Assembly: GCF_009696375.1 (NCBI RefSeq)
Contig: NZ_VUMD01000015.1
Location: 1 to 64,000, forward strand
DNA: 64,000 nucleotides
From: Clostridium porci
GTDB lineage: Bacteria > Bacillota > Clostridia > Lachnospirales > Lachnospiraceae
Direction: 5' to 3'
The position numbers and the translations under genes are program-made. The notes under the pieces were generated by a model. That model made no database searches and had not been told where the DNA came from. It worked only from the letters and a program-made list of their open reading frames with translations. Position 1 is the stretch's first letter; each line of letters begins with the position of its first letter. Of the stretch, positions 8,770 to 18,089 are shown piece after piece.

Positions 8770-8808
8770 CAACTCCCTAACCCTCAATTTTGAGGGAATT
8801 AGGGAGTT
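8770..8808. repeat. Long near-perfect inverted repeat beside the IS91-like fragment
   Basis: AACTCCCTAA-C-CCTCAA (8771-8787) is mirrored by TTGAGGG-AA-TTAGGGAGTT (8790-8808), giving a hairpin of about 17 bp. It sits between the ATPase start and the transposase fragment. It could be the end structure of the IS91-like element or an original intercistronic mRNA-stabilising hairpin. Confidence 0.6.
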
Positions 8809-8814
8809 CCTTTT

Positions 8815-9529
8815 ATATCATTTTTCCTTTTTTCTCAAAGACCTCTCTCTTTTGAATTGTCTTTTCTCTGCCGTCCGTAGTGTCATTTTGCGTATGTTCC
8901 ACAAAATCAATAAATCTAAAAAGTTCACACCCGGTATCATTTGTGTCTTACATACTTTCGGGCGTTTCTTACAATGGAATCCCCACATCCACTGTCTTGT
9001 TTCTGAAGGTGGTGTTAGCGATGATGGGTTCTGGCGCAAAACCGATTTCTTCAGCTACACTTATCTTCGCAATGCTTTCTGTACTGCTTTATTAAATATG
9101 ATGGAAACAAAGCTTGGTCCTTCCTTCAAAGCAATGAAAGGATATATTTATAAGCATTGTAAAAATGGCTTCTATATTTGGGGTAAACCTAATCTTTGTG
9201 ACCCTAAAACAATTACTAAATATATTGGCCGATATTTAGGACGTCTTGTTACCGCCACCTCGCGCATTGATGCTTATGATGGTGAATATGTTACTTACCA
9301 TTACAATCGTCATGAAGACAATAAACTGTACCAGGCCGTTTCAAAAGAAGCACATAAAATCTTTTTAGATTTTAATCGTTGGAGAACTGCAATTCTTTCT
9401 GTGTTTGGTTACGATCCACTAAAGTGTCCTCACTGCGGAAAGGCCATGCTTCTCTTTGAACTCTACTACAACCATAAACCTATTTCTTTGCAAGAATTAT
9501 ATGAAAGGTCAAAAGCCAAACACCTATGA
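8815..9529 (+). pseudogene. IS91-family (Y2 HUH) transposase, N-terminally truncated
   Basis: The plus-strand frame contains 'NPHIHCLVSEGG', the HUH metal-binding motif of IS91/IS801 rolling-circle transposases, then 'ITKYIGRYLGRLV' with the candidate catalytic tyrosines, and a C-terminal CPHCGKAM zinc knuckle. Full-length relatives begin with a zinc-binding N-terminal domain of well over 100 residues that is absent; the first codons up to about 8870 look like non-coding read-through. The fragment lies in opposite orientation between the binding-protein gene and its ATPase gene, splitting the sugar import operon. Presumed inactive in cis. Confidence 0.85.
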
Positions 9530-9568
9530 TAAAATTTGAATATCATATTTTGAATGGAGACAATGACT

Positions 9569-9760
9569 ATGGAAATCATTACGGAAGAACAACTTGCAAA
9601 GGAACTCAGAACTAAATACATCAAAAATCCGCCAGAAGGCATGACCTCATCAATGATTAAAGAAATGAGCGATAATGAACTTCTTGATATGGATTACTTT
9701 TTACATGAAGAAGACATCGATTTCGGTGGGGAATGTGAAGAAGGCTTTTATATCTTCTAA
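9569..9760 (+). CDS. Small acidic protein accompanying the IS91-like transposase
   Basis: A 63-residue acidic protein starting MEIITEEQLAKELRTKYIKN; the start is chosen because GGAG lies nine bases before this ATG, while earlier ATGs are too close. It is 39 bases after the transposase stop on the same strand, so it probably travelled with the element. The C-terminus 'DIDFGGECEEGFYIF' is rich in Asp and Glu. I do not recognise a functional domain. Confidence 0.55.
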   Translation: MEIITEEQLAKELRTKYIKNPPEGMTSSMIKEMSDNELLDMDYFLHEEDIDFGGECEEGFYIF

Positions 9761-9844
9761 TTCACATTACCTTAATTTTCTGCGCCCACTTCCACGCAAG
9801 CTTTTTTTCATCCCTAGTCCTCCGCCAGGAGAACTTTCCTATTA

Positions 9845-9897
9845 AAAATAAAAAAGGACCACTGCAAAATGAACGTATTCCTTTTGCAGCAATCCTT
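9845..9897 (-). terminator. Terminator after the sugar-binding protein gene
   Basis: On the minus strand AAGGATTGCTGCAAAA (9882-9897) pairs with TTTTGCAGTGGTCCTT (9854-9869) and is followed by a T-rich tract. It lies 19 bases after the stop of the binding protein and should strongly reduce read-through toward the ATPase gene. Confidence 0.85.
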
Positions 9898-9915
9898 ATA
9901 GATTATGTTACAATC

Positions 9916-10899
9916 TTAGAATCCAACAGATACGTCTACATTATCAATTGTATAAAGTGTATCAGGATTAACAATATGTGCGTCTACTGTTTCACCAGCG
10001 ATAATTTTTCCGATTGTTTCAACTACGATAGGTCCGAAGTATGGTGTACATGTACAAGAAGCTAGCTGTGTTCCTCTCTGTACTGCTTCTAATGCAGCGC
10101 GAGTTCCGTCTACACCCATTGTAAGGATGTCTTCACCTGGTTTAAGACCAGCTGCTGCGATAGCGTTCATTGCACCCTGAACCATATCATCTGTTACAGC
10201 GTAAACTGCATCGATGTTTTCTCCACCCTGAGCCTGGATGATGTTTTCCATAACTGCCTGAGCTTTGTCCATTAACCATTCGCCGTCCTGTTCAGCTACG
10301 ATATTGAAAGCGATGCCGGATGCTTCTAATGTATCAACGAAACCGTCCTGTCTTTCTGTAGATGTAGAAGAGTCATAACCACCATTGATAACTACAACGT
10401 TTCCACCTTCTGGAAGAGCTTCGATTAACGCTTTTGCACACTGTTCGCCTTCCCATACGAAGTCAGATGCGATAGATGTTGTGAAGTGAACACCAACATC
10501 ACCTTTGATTGCACGGTCAACTAAGATTACAGGGATTTCTGCTTCCATAGCTTCCTGAAGTGCGCCCTGAAGACCATTGTCCTCTAATGGAGCAACTACT
10601 AAGTAATCAACGTTTGCTGCTACTAAGTCACGGATATCAGATTCCTGAGTAGCGATGTCGCCACCTGCATCTTTAACGATGAATTTTCCGCCTGCTGCTT
10701 CAACAGATTCTTTGATACTGTCTGTTTCCGTTGTTCTCCAGGAAGACATGCTGTCTGTCTGAGAGAATCCAACTGTTTTTCCTGCAAGAGGGCCTTCGTT
10801 GCCGTCAGCCGCATCGTTGCCTGCGCCTCCGCCACATGCTGCTAAAGAAAATACCATAACAGCAGCAAGTAAAAATGCTACGAGTTTTTTGAGTTTCAT
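9916..10899 (-). CDS. ytfQ: Sugar ABC transporter substrate-binding lipoprotein (YtfQ-like)
   Basis: A 327-residue extracellular binding protein of the periplasmic-binding-protein class I fold. The start ATG 10899 follows AAGGAGG; the signal peptide ends in a lipobox (LAAC) followed by a glycine-rich linker, so it should be lipid-anchored. 'VGFSQTDSMSSWRTTETDSI' and 'DYLVVAPLEDNGLQ' resemble the galactofuranose-binding protein YtfQ, in contrast to RbsB or MglB. It serves the permeases and ATPase downstream. It has its own promoter (10941-10969) and terminator, as expected for a highly expressed binding protein. Galactofuranose or galactopyranose is the likely ligand by family resemblance and by the neighbouring GH2 and galK genes. 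Confidence 0.88.
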   Translation of the reverse strand: MKLKKLVAFLLAAVMVFSLAACGGGAGNDAADGNEGPLAGKTVGFSQTDSMSSWRTTETDSIKESVEAAGGKFIVKDAGGDIATQESDIRDLVAANVDYLVVAPLEDNGLQGALQEAMEAEIPVILVDRAIKGDVGVHFTTSIASDFVWEGEQCAKALIEALPEGGNVVVINGGYDSSTSTERQDGFVDTLEASGIAFNIVAEQDGEWLMDKAQAVMENIIQAQGGENIDAVYAVTDDMVQGAMNAIAAAGLKPGEDILTMGVDGTRAALEAVQRGTQLASCTCTPYFGPIVVETIGKIIAGETVDAHIVNPDTLYTIDNVDVSVGF

Positions 10900-10940
10900 A
10901 ATTTTGTCCTCCTTAGACACAATTGTTTATTTCATATTTT

Positions 10941-10969
10941 ATGATACATAACTCCTCAAATCTTGACAA
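10941..10969 (-). promoter_or_regulatory. Sigma-A promoter of the sugar-binding protein gene
   Basis: TTGTCA (10964-10969) and TATCAT (10941-10946) are separated by exactly 17 bases on the minus strand, about 42 bases before the start codon. Each hexamer matches five of six consensus positions. Confidence 0.65.
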
Positions 10970-11016
10970 TAATAAATCTTTCTTTTTCATTTTTTTCTAC
11001 TTTTTCACTAAAATAC

Positions 11017-11045
11017 TTGCATTTGTTTTGTTTTTATCTTATATT
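11017..11045 (+). promoter_or_regulatory. Promoter of the divergent ArsR-like regulator
   Basis: TTGCAT (11017-11022) and TATATT (11040-11045) are separated by 17 bases, about 75 bases before the regulator start. It diverges from the binding-protein promoter, so one operator between them could control both. Confidence 0.5.
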
Positions 11046-11120
11046 CATTATATAAATACTGTATCTATTTTCCATTTGAAATATTTTTGTTGCACAAAAT
11101 AAGATAGGAGATACCATATT

Positions 11121-12095
11121 ATGATAAAAAGGAGAAAACATAACATCACCATAAGTAAACCGCGCGACACAGTTTTATACATCGGAAATGAAGACCATAC
11201 AGACAGAATAACCAAAATCGGCAAAGCAATTTCTTCTCCGATCCGCCTTCAGATCCTCGACTTAATCAAGAGTTCCCCCCTATCACTGCAGGAAATTGCA
11301 GACACTCTACACATTCCTCTCTCTTCTACTGTACTTCATGTGCATAAGTTAGAGGACGCCAAATTAGTCGTGACAGAGAAGCAGCCCGGCATCCGCGGCA
11401 CTATGAGAGTCTGTGTCTCTGCATTTAACAGTTTCACATTAGCAAGTCTTAATAACACTTTAGATTCAGTCGAGAAAACGGTATCTGTAGAGATGCCTAT
11501 CGGCAATTATTTTGCTTTCAATATCACTCCATTCTGTGGTATGGCTGACGAAAATGGTGCCATCGGCTCCTACGACTCTATATACAGTTTTTATTCACCA
11601 CAAAGAACCAGAGCACAGCTTGTGTGGTTTACGAAAGGATACCTGGAATACCGTTTCCCAAACATCATTAATCCTCTGCTCAGGCTCAGTGCCATCTCCT
11701 TTAGTATGGAGCTTTGTTCCGAAGCCGCCGGATTTTCAGAGCATTATCCTTCTGACATCACTATTCTGATTAATGACATCGAGATTGCCACTTATACAAG
11801 TCCCGGTGATTTTGGCGCCCGCAGAGGTAAAATCACACCAAAGACATGGGCAAACGGGCAGACACAGTACGGTCTTTTAAAAACATTCTTCGCGCGAAAA
11901 GATGGCTGCTATATCGACGGACATCTTCAGAACATGAAGACAACCCTTAATGATCTAAATCTGAAAGATTACCCTTACATCTCTTTGAAGATTGCTATCA
12001 AAGACGATGCAAAGCACATTGGCGGAATTAACCTTTTCGGCAAAACATTTGGTGATTATCCGCAGGATATTATTATGAATATTATTTATGAATAA
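11121..12095 (+). CDS. ArsR-like winged-helix transcriptional regulator (sugar operon)
   Basis: A 324-residue protein with an N-terminal winged helix (residues about 30-95: 'GKAISSPIRLQILDLIKSSP', 'SLQEIADTLHIPLSSTVLHV') followed by a domain of about 220 residues of unknown ligand. The start follows AGGAG. It is divergent from the sugar-binding protein gene across about 220 bases, the usual place for a local regulator, so control of the YtfQ-type importer is inferred. The long C-terminal domain, unlike that of small metal-sensing ArsR proteins, may bind a sugar. Repressor or activator role is not decidable here. Confidence 0.8.
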   Translation: MIKRRKHNITISKPRDTVLYIGNEDHTDRITKIGKAISSPIRLQILDLIKSSPLSLQEIADTLHIPLSSTVLHVHKLEDAKLVVTEKQPGIRGTMRVCVSAFNSFTLASLNNTLDSVEKTVSVEMPIGNYFAFNITPFCGMADENGAIGSYDSIYSFYSPQRTRAQLVWFTKGYLEYRFPNIINPLLRLSAISFSMELCSEAAGFSEHYPSDITILINDIEIATYTSPGDFGARRGKITPKTWANGQTQYGLLKTFFARKDGCYIDGHLQNMKTTLNDLNLKDYPYISLKIAIKDDAKHIGGINLFGKTFGDYPQDIIMNIIYE

Positions 12096-12105
12096 TCGAG
12101 TAGGA

Positions 12106-12130
12106 GGGAAAATTCAAAATAAATTTTCCC
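12106..12130. terminator. Hairpin between regulator and adhesin remnant
   Basis: GGGAAAATT (12106-12114) pairs with AATTTTCCC (12122-12130). It lies 11 bases after the regulator stop and may be its terminator, although the T tract is within the stem. The chromosome-to-mobile-DNA boundary is at or just after this point. Confidence 0.4.
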
Positions 12131-14000
12131 GGCCTCTGCTTTTACATCGTTTTCTTTTAAATTGTCCGTTATCATCAGTTACAACAACATGACTTTCGCC
12201 CGTCGTCTTGCTTGTGATCCTAAACGGAACATCTGCAAGACGCTTGTGCGAACCTGCACCAATTTTTACGCCCTCAATATCGCCACGTTTAATCTGGTTA
12301 TAGATAGAGTGGGCTTCGTCAGTCAAATCAACGATTTTTCCATTCTCTGTGATTTCAAAATCAATCGGCTTTGCACCGTCAGTCAAATATCCCTCTGGCG
12401 GTTTTTGTTCAGACAATCTGTATTTTCCGTAAGGTAATAGGTCAGCAGAAGTAGAAGCGATACCCTCAATGTCGGTATGGATTGTCTTTAACACTTCATT
12501 TTTCTTGTATAACTTGCCCCCAACTAAGACGGCATTCTCATTTAAGGAAATGATTTCAAAGGCGGTATCTTTCAAAGTCGCACCGCCTTGAGCTTTCGTG
12601 TCTTTGGTTTCTAAATCTCGTTTCTGGATTTTCACACCGCCACGAATGACTTTATCAGAAACATGGTATTGATTGCTTCCAGACAATACGGCAAGGTCGC
12701 CGTCCTCTGTAATCTGTGTCAGATACATTCCTTTTATCTGTTCTTCGCTACCGTCAGCCTGCATATACGCACCCTCTAACAAGTAACCCGACGGACTTTT
12801 TGTTTCCTCAACAGTTAGTGTTCCTAATGGAAGTACGTTTTTACCGTCCTGCGTATAGAAGCTGTCCCCAGATACTTTATATTTGTCAGCTAAACGAGTA
12901 ATGTAATGGATAGCACCGTCGCTGTCTTTTTCAGCGATAGTCTTTGTTATCCATGTACGAGTTGCTTCGGCAGGAAGATTATCCTTGTTGTAGTAGCCAG
13001 CGTAGAAGTTCCATGTAAACTCTGCTCCCTCTAAAGAAGCGTTTCCTTGTGGATTGGATTTCTGTGTTTCCATGTCAATCTTGAAAAGCTCAATCAAGGT
13101 ATCTGTTACCTTTGGAGTATCAGATACTTTCAAGGTTGCCGTCTTTCCAGCCTCCACACTCAAACTGTAAATAGTTTCATCAATTTTAAATCCTGCTGGT
13201 GCAGAAAGTTCCTTGATATATACTGTACTGGCTCTTACTTCAACGGCTTCTGTATTTCCGCTGGTATCTGTCGTAAGAGTGGCAAGCTGTTTCGTGCAGT
13301 CTTTATCAGAATACACACCATACGTTGCACCAGCGATAGAGTAAATCCCGTTGCCGTCTGTAATATTGGCGTTGGTGGAAGTCTTTTGAAGTTTGGCATT
13401 TCCGACAGCTAACTTCGCCCAGAATTGTCCTAATTCCTGCCCCTCGCCAGAGTAGATATAACCGCCACATTCATAGCGTCCTTTATTTTCTTTCACAAAC
13501 GCTTTTGCACCAGCAAAAACTTCATCTTGTATTGCCTTTGGTATTTCATCATAAGAAGCTCGCACATTATCACATTGCCAGCCTAAATGAACACTTAATC
13601 TTTGCCAGACAACAAGCTGTCTTAAAAGGTAAGCGTGATTTTTACTGATTTCACTATGACTATCCGTGTATTGCTTCACATATTCAATAGATAAGGCAAC
13701 GTCGCTTATCTGCTCGGCACTCATACGGGAACTTGCGTCAGTTCTGGTCTTATAGCCGTTTTTAAAGTCTGTGTTAATGTCAATACAGTAAGCGTCCTCG
13801 CCCTCAACGGTCAAATGTCCCTCGTTAAAGGTAGAACCAATCGAACCGTCATTCATTACTTTTTCAACGATACCAACACGTTCCTCTGATTCCGTCCAAT
13901 ATTGCTTGCTTTCTGCATGGACGGCTGTACTCGGTAAGGCAGTAACGACAGTCGCAAGGGCAAGTACGCCCGTACACAATCGTTTCAATATCTTTTTCAT
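12114..14000 (-). pseudogene. VaFE/SpaA-type surface adhesin, C-terminally truncated
   Basis: A secreted, wall-anchored adhesin of the kind carried by Gram-positive conjugative elements. It starts at ATG 14000 with a signal peptide (MKKILKRLCTGVLALATVVT, cleavage near AVHA-ES), then a thioester-type domain ('EGEDAYCIDINTDFKNG'), then several SpaA/CnaB-like prealbumin domains with 'ETKSPSGYLLEGAY', 'EQKPPEGYLTDG' and E/K isopeptide motifs. The final domain begins (DVPFRITSKTTGESHVVV) but after 'DDNGQF' the frame runs into unrelated KRKRCKSRGR sequence and stops. The rest, including any LPxTG-type sorting signal, is missing. About 620 residues remain; they could be secreted but not anchored. 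Confidence 0.8.
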
Positions 14001-14028
14001 AATTCTAAAAACTCCTTTCATTTTGGGT

Positions 14029-14093
14029 AAAAAAATAGACGCTCATTTCTGAACGTCTGCATTGAAAAGGGATACTCTTTTTACAAGTACCCC
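14029..14093 (-). terminator. Tandem hairpins with T tracts upstream of the adhesin gene
   Basis: On the minus strand GGGGTACT (14086-14093) pairs with AGTATCCC (14069-14076) followed by CTTTT. Then AGACGTTC (14051-14058) pairs with GAGCGTCT (14037-14044) followed by seven T residues. Both lie in the leader of the adhesin gene, so they either terminate upstream transcription or act as an attenuator. Confidence 0.6.
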
Positions 14094-14106
14094 TCAAATT
14101 CAATAT

Positions 14107-14340
14107 TTAATTTGTTGTGTTCCCACACTCTATATCAACAACTACTGAAACATTGATATAGTTTTTTATCTCTTTATTTCTGATTTTATCGCCCTCACTT
14201 GTAAAGACGATATGCTTAAAAAAGTACCTAAAATTAAGGATTTCTACGAGTTTTTCCTTTGTAGCAACACAATAGTCTCCACATGGGTAGAGGTGGTAAA
14301 AAGAATGCCAAGAGGGTATTTTCTCCCCTTGGCGGAATGT
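14107..14340 (-). pseudogene. Decayed ORF, no start codon
   Basis: An open frame of about 78 codons without a start reads 'QGEKIPSWHSFYHLYPCGDY', then a Lys/Phe-rich stretch, and ends NTTN-stop at 14107. It looks protein-like but I cannot name the family. It is probably the tail of a gene lost when the adhesin remnant and the defence operon were joined. Nothing else is seen between 14001 and 14435. Confidence 0.3.
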
Positions 14341-14435
14341 TTAAATCCACTTAAAATGATTGCCAAATAATATATGTTCGTAGGCTTTCATATTTGTAGA
14401 CTAAATATTAAGTAAATAATACTAATATTAATGTG

Positions 14436-15470
14436 TTATGCCGAATGCCTTTTATTCAAAGGAATTATCTCTAATAACTTAAAACACTGCCTATACGGTT
14501 GTAATTCATCTCTAATGAATCTGAAGTCCTGAAAATCAATCTCCGTCTTTTTATCTCTTGCATCAAAAATCGCCAAGCACCCACACCTTAAGCTTGCTTC
14601 AGAAGTGTTCATCAATTCTTGTATGTATTCTAGCGATTGAGTTACTCCTTCCCTTGCCCTATAATCAGTATATGGTTGTGTCAATCCAGTGCCTGTATCA
14701 TTTATAGCCACTCCAAGCCACTTGATTTCTATAAAATACATTTCACCTTTGACATCAAAATATATATCTAGCTCCCTTTTAGATTGTCCTAATTCAGGCT
14801 CTATTGTAAAAGTGTATCGCATATGCTCGTTTAAATAGTTTTTCAGGTGATCTCTCATATATTGCTCAGGCTTATTTTTCAAAATATTTCGCTTCACATA
14901 TGATGCATCTATTTGTTTTAATGTTGGATTATCCGCAAAAAAACACATATAATTGACTTGTTGACTAACATTTTCCATCGAATATTCCCTAATAACCTGA
15001 TCCAATTGCGATATATCTTTCTTCTCAAGGAATCGCTTCCTATCTTCACTGGAATAAAATATATTAGAATCCTCCATAGCACATCCACTAATATAGCGCG
15101 TAATCCCGCCTTCACCAAAAAAGAATACAAAATTTTTTGAGGATAGAGACATTAACTCTTGTTTCATTTTTTCTGTGGTATAATCTTTATAGCAGTTATT
15201 AATTATATTATCTTCAGCATCAATTTCAATAAAATTAGATGTATTGATCTTTTTAGATATTTCTTCAAATTTGCTTTGCACCTTGTCAAATTTTATATTG
15301 TCAATCAAAGATGTATTTAAATAAATACAAAAATATGACTTCTTATTCACTCTATCATCCCACATTTTTTGCATAATTCCCTTATAAAGGAATTGATAAT
15401 TTCGATTGTTCTCAGTTTCGTCTTTTAAGGATTCTAGAATTTTACTTACTTCATCATACGTAAATTTCAT
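14436..15470 (-). CDS. PD-(D/E)XK nuclease, effector of an ABC-three-component-like system
   Basis: A 344-residue protein. The C-terminal half contains 'KRELDIYFDVKGEMYFIEIK', with Asp (about 233) and E-x-K (about 247-249) in the PD-(D/E)XK spacing of restriction-like nucleases. The N-terminal 200 residues have no recognised domain. It is the last gene of a four-gene operon, starting two bases after the stop of the middle gene. In ABC-three-component systems the third gene is a nuclease or other effector activated by the ATPase and middle protein, and this gene fits that place. With the methyltransferase it could also be the cleaving subunit of a restriction system. Target specificity unknown. 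Confidence 0.75.
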   Translation of the reverse strand: MKFTYDEVSKILESLKDETENNRNYQFLYKGIMQKMWDDRVNKKSYFCIYLNTSLIDNIKFDKVQSKFEEISKKINTSNFIEIDAEDNIINNCYKDYTTEKMKQELMSLSSKNFVFFFGEGGITRYISGCAMEDSNIFYSSEDRKRFLEKKDISQLDQVIREYSMENVSQQVNYMCFFADNPTLKQIDASYVKRNILKNKPEQYMRDHLKNYLNEHMRYTFTIEPELGQSKRELDIYFDVKGEMYFIEIKWLGVAINDTGTGLTQPYTDYRAREGVTQSLEYIQELMNTSEASLRCGCLAIFDARDKKTEIDFQDFRFIRDELQPYRQCFKLLEIIPLNKRHSA

Positions 15471-15472
15471 AA

Positions 15473-16096
15473 TTATTCTCCTCTTAAAACTCTTCCAAAA
15501 ACATATTCAAAATACATCTCTAGATATTTTCTATTATTCAAATCAATGTTAACACTTAAATGGTCTTCAAATGATTTCTTAAAATCGTTTAAAAATTTAA
15601 CTGTTTCATTATTCTCACCAATATCTAAATTATAGCAAAGTTCCTTATTAGAATCTAATGAAACTCTATATTCTGGATCTCTGAAAATAAAATCATATAT
15701 TTTATCTTCTCCATATATTCCGATAATATATGATATATCCTCAATCCAACTACACTTCTCTTCAAAAAAAGGAATATCTGTAAATTTTTCTTCATAAGTA
15801 TAATTTACCAATTTATATCCATCTTCATCGTGCAATATAGCTTCATTGCTCTCAAGATTTATCAATGCATTCTGAACTATTGCCTCTTCTGGCCCACTCA
15901 ACGTTATATTGAAATGATAATTGTCTTCAAATATATTTTTATGTTGTGGAAACCTAAAAGAATATACTACAGAAGCCATATATATAATTCTATTTATTGA
16001 TGTCTCACGAATACTACTCCATCCGACTTGTTTCATATTTTTAATAACAAGATAGACATCTCCACTTATTATCATCAAGTCTTCATGTTTGTCCAT
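15473..16096 (-). CDS. Middle component of an ABC-three-component-like defence system
   Basis: A 207-residue protein starting at ATG 16096 behind GAGGAG, inside the last codons of the ATPase gene (14-base overlap), so translation is coupled. The N-terminal half has 'INRIIYMASVVYSFRFP' and 'FNITLSGPEEAIVQNAL', resembling the short, fast-evolving winged-helix middle components encoded between the ABC ATPase and effector genes in ABC-three-component conflict systems. The C-terminal half is Asn/Asp/Glu-rich and unassigned. Its role would be to bridge or inhibit the effector. The assignment rests mainly on position, size and the N-terminal pattern. Confidence 0.6.
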   Translation of the reverse strand: MDKHEDLMIISGDVYLVIKNMKQVGWSSIRETSINRIIYMASVVYSFRFPQHKNIFEDNYHFNITLSGPEEAIVQNALINLESNEAILHDEDGYKLVNYTYEEKFTDIPFFEEKCSWIEDISYIIGIYGEDKIYDFIFRDPEYRVSLDSNKELCYNLDIGENNETVKFLNDFKKSFEDHLSVNIDLNNRKYLEMYFEYVFGRVLRGE

Positions 16097-18077
16097 ATAT
16101 AATCTCCTCAATTTCCTTCGCTAACTCTTGCAAAGCCAAATGTTGTTTTTGCACCTTTGAAGCTTTACCATAACGTAATAAGTTAAGTACACTAACTCTC
16201 TTTGTTCTATTTAGAATGGCTTTTATAAATGTGCTATTATTTAAATTAGAAGTTAAAATCAAAGAATTCGGTCGTTCAATATATTTTAATAATGTATTAG
16301 CTGCATTCTCTTCATATGAAATATCTAAACTACTATCTGGAGTTTCGCAAATATAAAAGGTTGGACATTCATAGAAATAACCCAAAATACTCATTCTAAA
16401 AAAATAATCCACAAAAAAACGTTGTGATTCAGACAACTCATCTTCATCAAACCTCAATTTTCCATCTATTACGGGGATAAATCTCTTCGATTTTGCATTT
16501 CCAGGTAAATCAAATGTCAAAAAACATGGAACATGCAGAAATGCCTCCGCAAAATTTTCAAAAATAGAGGAAATACTTTTTGTACTCTTTATAAGGTCTT
16601 CTTCTATCCTTTTTACTATTTCTTTTCCTTCTTCACGACATTTCTCGCTTAAAATAGATGCCCTTTCTTTTTCCATAGAAAGTTCCTCCAACCGCTCCAT
16701 CATAGCAATATAAGAAGATTCTTCCTTTGCTTTATCATTTTTGCTTTCTTCTGCATCTTCGATAGCTCTTAGCTGAGTTCTATTTTTAAATAAATCAACT
16801 TTTATTTTTCTAACTTCTGAATCTAAAATTTTCAGTTCCCCTTCTTGAGCAACAATAAAAACTTCATTTTTCTTTCTCTCTTCAGATAAGCTATTTATGT
16901 CAATTCTTAATTGTTTAATCAGTTCACTATCCTCTTTAGTTTGAACAAGAGAAGAATGGCAAAGAAAACACTTATCTTCATTATTAAATAAATTATTTTC
17001 GTCCTCACCAATTATCGAATTACACATTGGGCACAATTGATTAGAAAATATCTGTTTCTTATAGATATTATATTTAGGATTTACCCCTATCCAATACTCT
17101 TTATCTTGCTTGCTTTCTTCTTTCTCCTTTAATTTCTCTTTTTCGTTGATACTACTAGATATATCGGATACTTTCTTATATAATCTGGAAACTTCTTTTT
17201 GAATCTCATTCCTACTTGATTGCATATTTACAAGGTTTTTTTCCAATGTTTCTATTTTTTCTACTAATTCAAGCTTTTTATCTTTACCTGCATTTTGCGA
17301 ATTATTTTCTGCATCTATTCGCTTCACCACCCTATTAATTGCCTTTATTTCCTCTTGTCTGTGGCGCGCTATACTATCTTGATATTTTGCCTCAAAATTA
17401 AGTTCTTTTCTTTTTGTCTCTAACTCTGGATTATTTAAATAATTGCTATGCAATCTGTCTTGAGCTTCTTCTGACCAAAGAACATTTTTTCTAGCCTCAT
17501 CGAATAACAATATTTGGTTAATAAAAAAAATAAAATCATTAAAATCAGAAAGATTAGCCTTTTTCCTCACTTTTTCCTCATAATTAAACTGTAGATACTT
17601 TTCTTTCTCTTCATCAGATGAATTTTCATATCTTGCGTATTTATCTTGTTTTATGGCTTCCCCTTCAATACAATAAACCTTACCATTTTCTGTATAGGTT
17701 GCAGAAAGCAACTCTGTGTTATAAAGACTTCTTCTTACTGTAAAAGCTGTATCTTTAATATCAAAAAACAATTCAACATATCCGTCTTTGTCTGTTGCTT
17801 CTTCTTTCGTCCGATTTCTAAAATAGGTATTACAATTGGTATAAACTTCTCTAGTAAATCGTTTTTCATTATTATAGTTTCTCACTGTCAAATCGTTTTT
17901 ATACAAGCCAATAAGTGCATATTTAACAATATTAATAAATGTTGTTTTTCCAACGCCATTTCCACCTATAATTAAATTGACGCCTTCAATAAAGTCATAC
18001 TCAATATCCTTATTATACAGAGAATAATTTACAATTTTTACTTTTTTTAATGTTGGTAAATAAATAGTATTTTTCAT
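16083..18077 (-). CDS. SMC/RecN-like ABC ATPase with zinc-hook-like motif (defence)
   Basis: A 664-residue cytoplasmic ATPase. Walker A is GGNGVGKTT (residues 38-46). Long coiled coils flank a central pair of metal-binding motifs, CPMC (about 346) and CFLC (about 371), resembling the Rad50 zinc hook. The ABC signature is LSESQRFF (about 549) and Walker B is TFYICETPDSS (about 579), with a distal 'LILTSNLNNS' element. This is the architecture of SMC-type conflict ATPases that sense DNA structure or invading DNA. The gene lies 12 bases after the methyltransferase gene and overlaps the middle component. A role in DNA repair is possible, but the operon context favours defence. Confidence 0.85.
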   Translation of the reverse strand: MKNTIYLPTLKKVKIVNYSLYNKDIEYDFIEGVNLIIGGNGVGKTTFINIVKYALIGLYKNDLTVRNYNNEKRFTREVYTNCNTYFRNRTKEEATDKDGYVELFFDIKDTAFTVRRSLYNTELLSATYTENGKVYCIEGEAIKQDKYARYENSSDEEKEKYLQFNYEEKVRKKANLSDFNDFIFFINQILLFDEARKNVLWSEEAQDRLHSNYLNNPELETKRKELNFEAKYQDSIARHRQEEIKAINRVVKRIDAENNSQNAGKDKKLELVEKIETLEKNLVNMQSSRNEIQKEVSRLYKKVSDISSSINEKEKLKEKEESKQDKEYWIGVNPKYNIYKKQIFSNQLCPMCNSIIGEDENNLFNNEDKCFLCHSSLVQTKEDSELIKQLRIDINSLSEERKKNEVFIVAQEGELKILDSEVRKIKVDLFKNRTQLRAIEDAEESKNDKAKEESSYIAMMERLEELSMEKERASILSEKCREEGKEIVKRIEEDLIKSTKSISSIFENFAEAFLHVPCFLTFDLPGNAKSKRFIPVIDGKLRFDEDELSESQRFFVDYFFRMSILGYFYECPTFYICETPDSSLDISYEENAANTLLKYIERPNSLILTSNLNNSTFIKAILNRTKRVSVLNLLRYGKASKVQKQHLALQELAKEIEEIIYGQT

Positions 18078-18089
18078 TATATTTTCATC

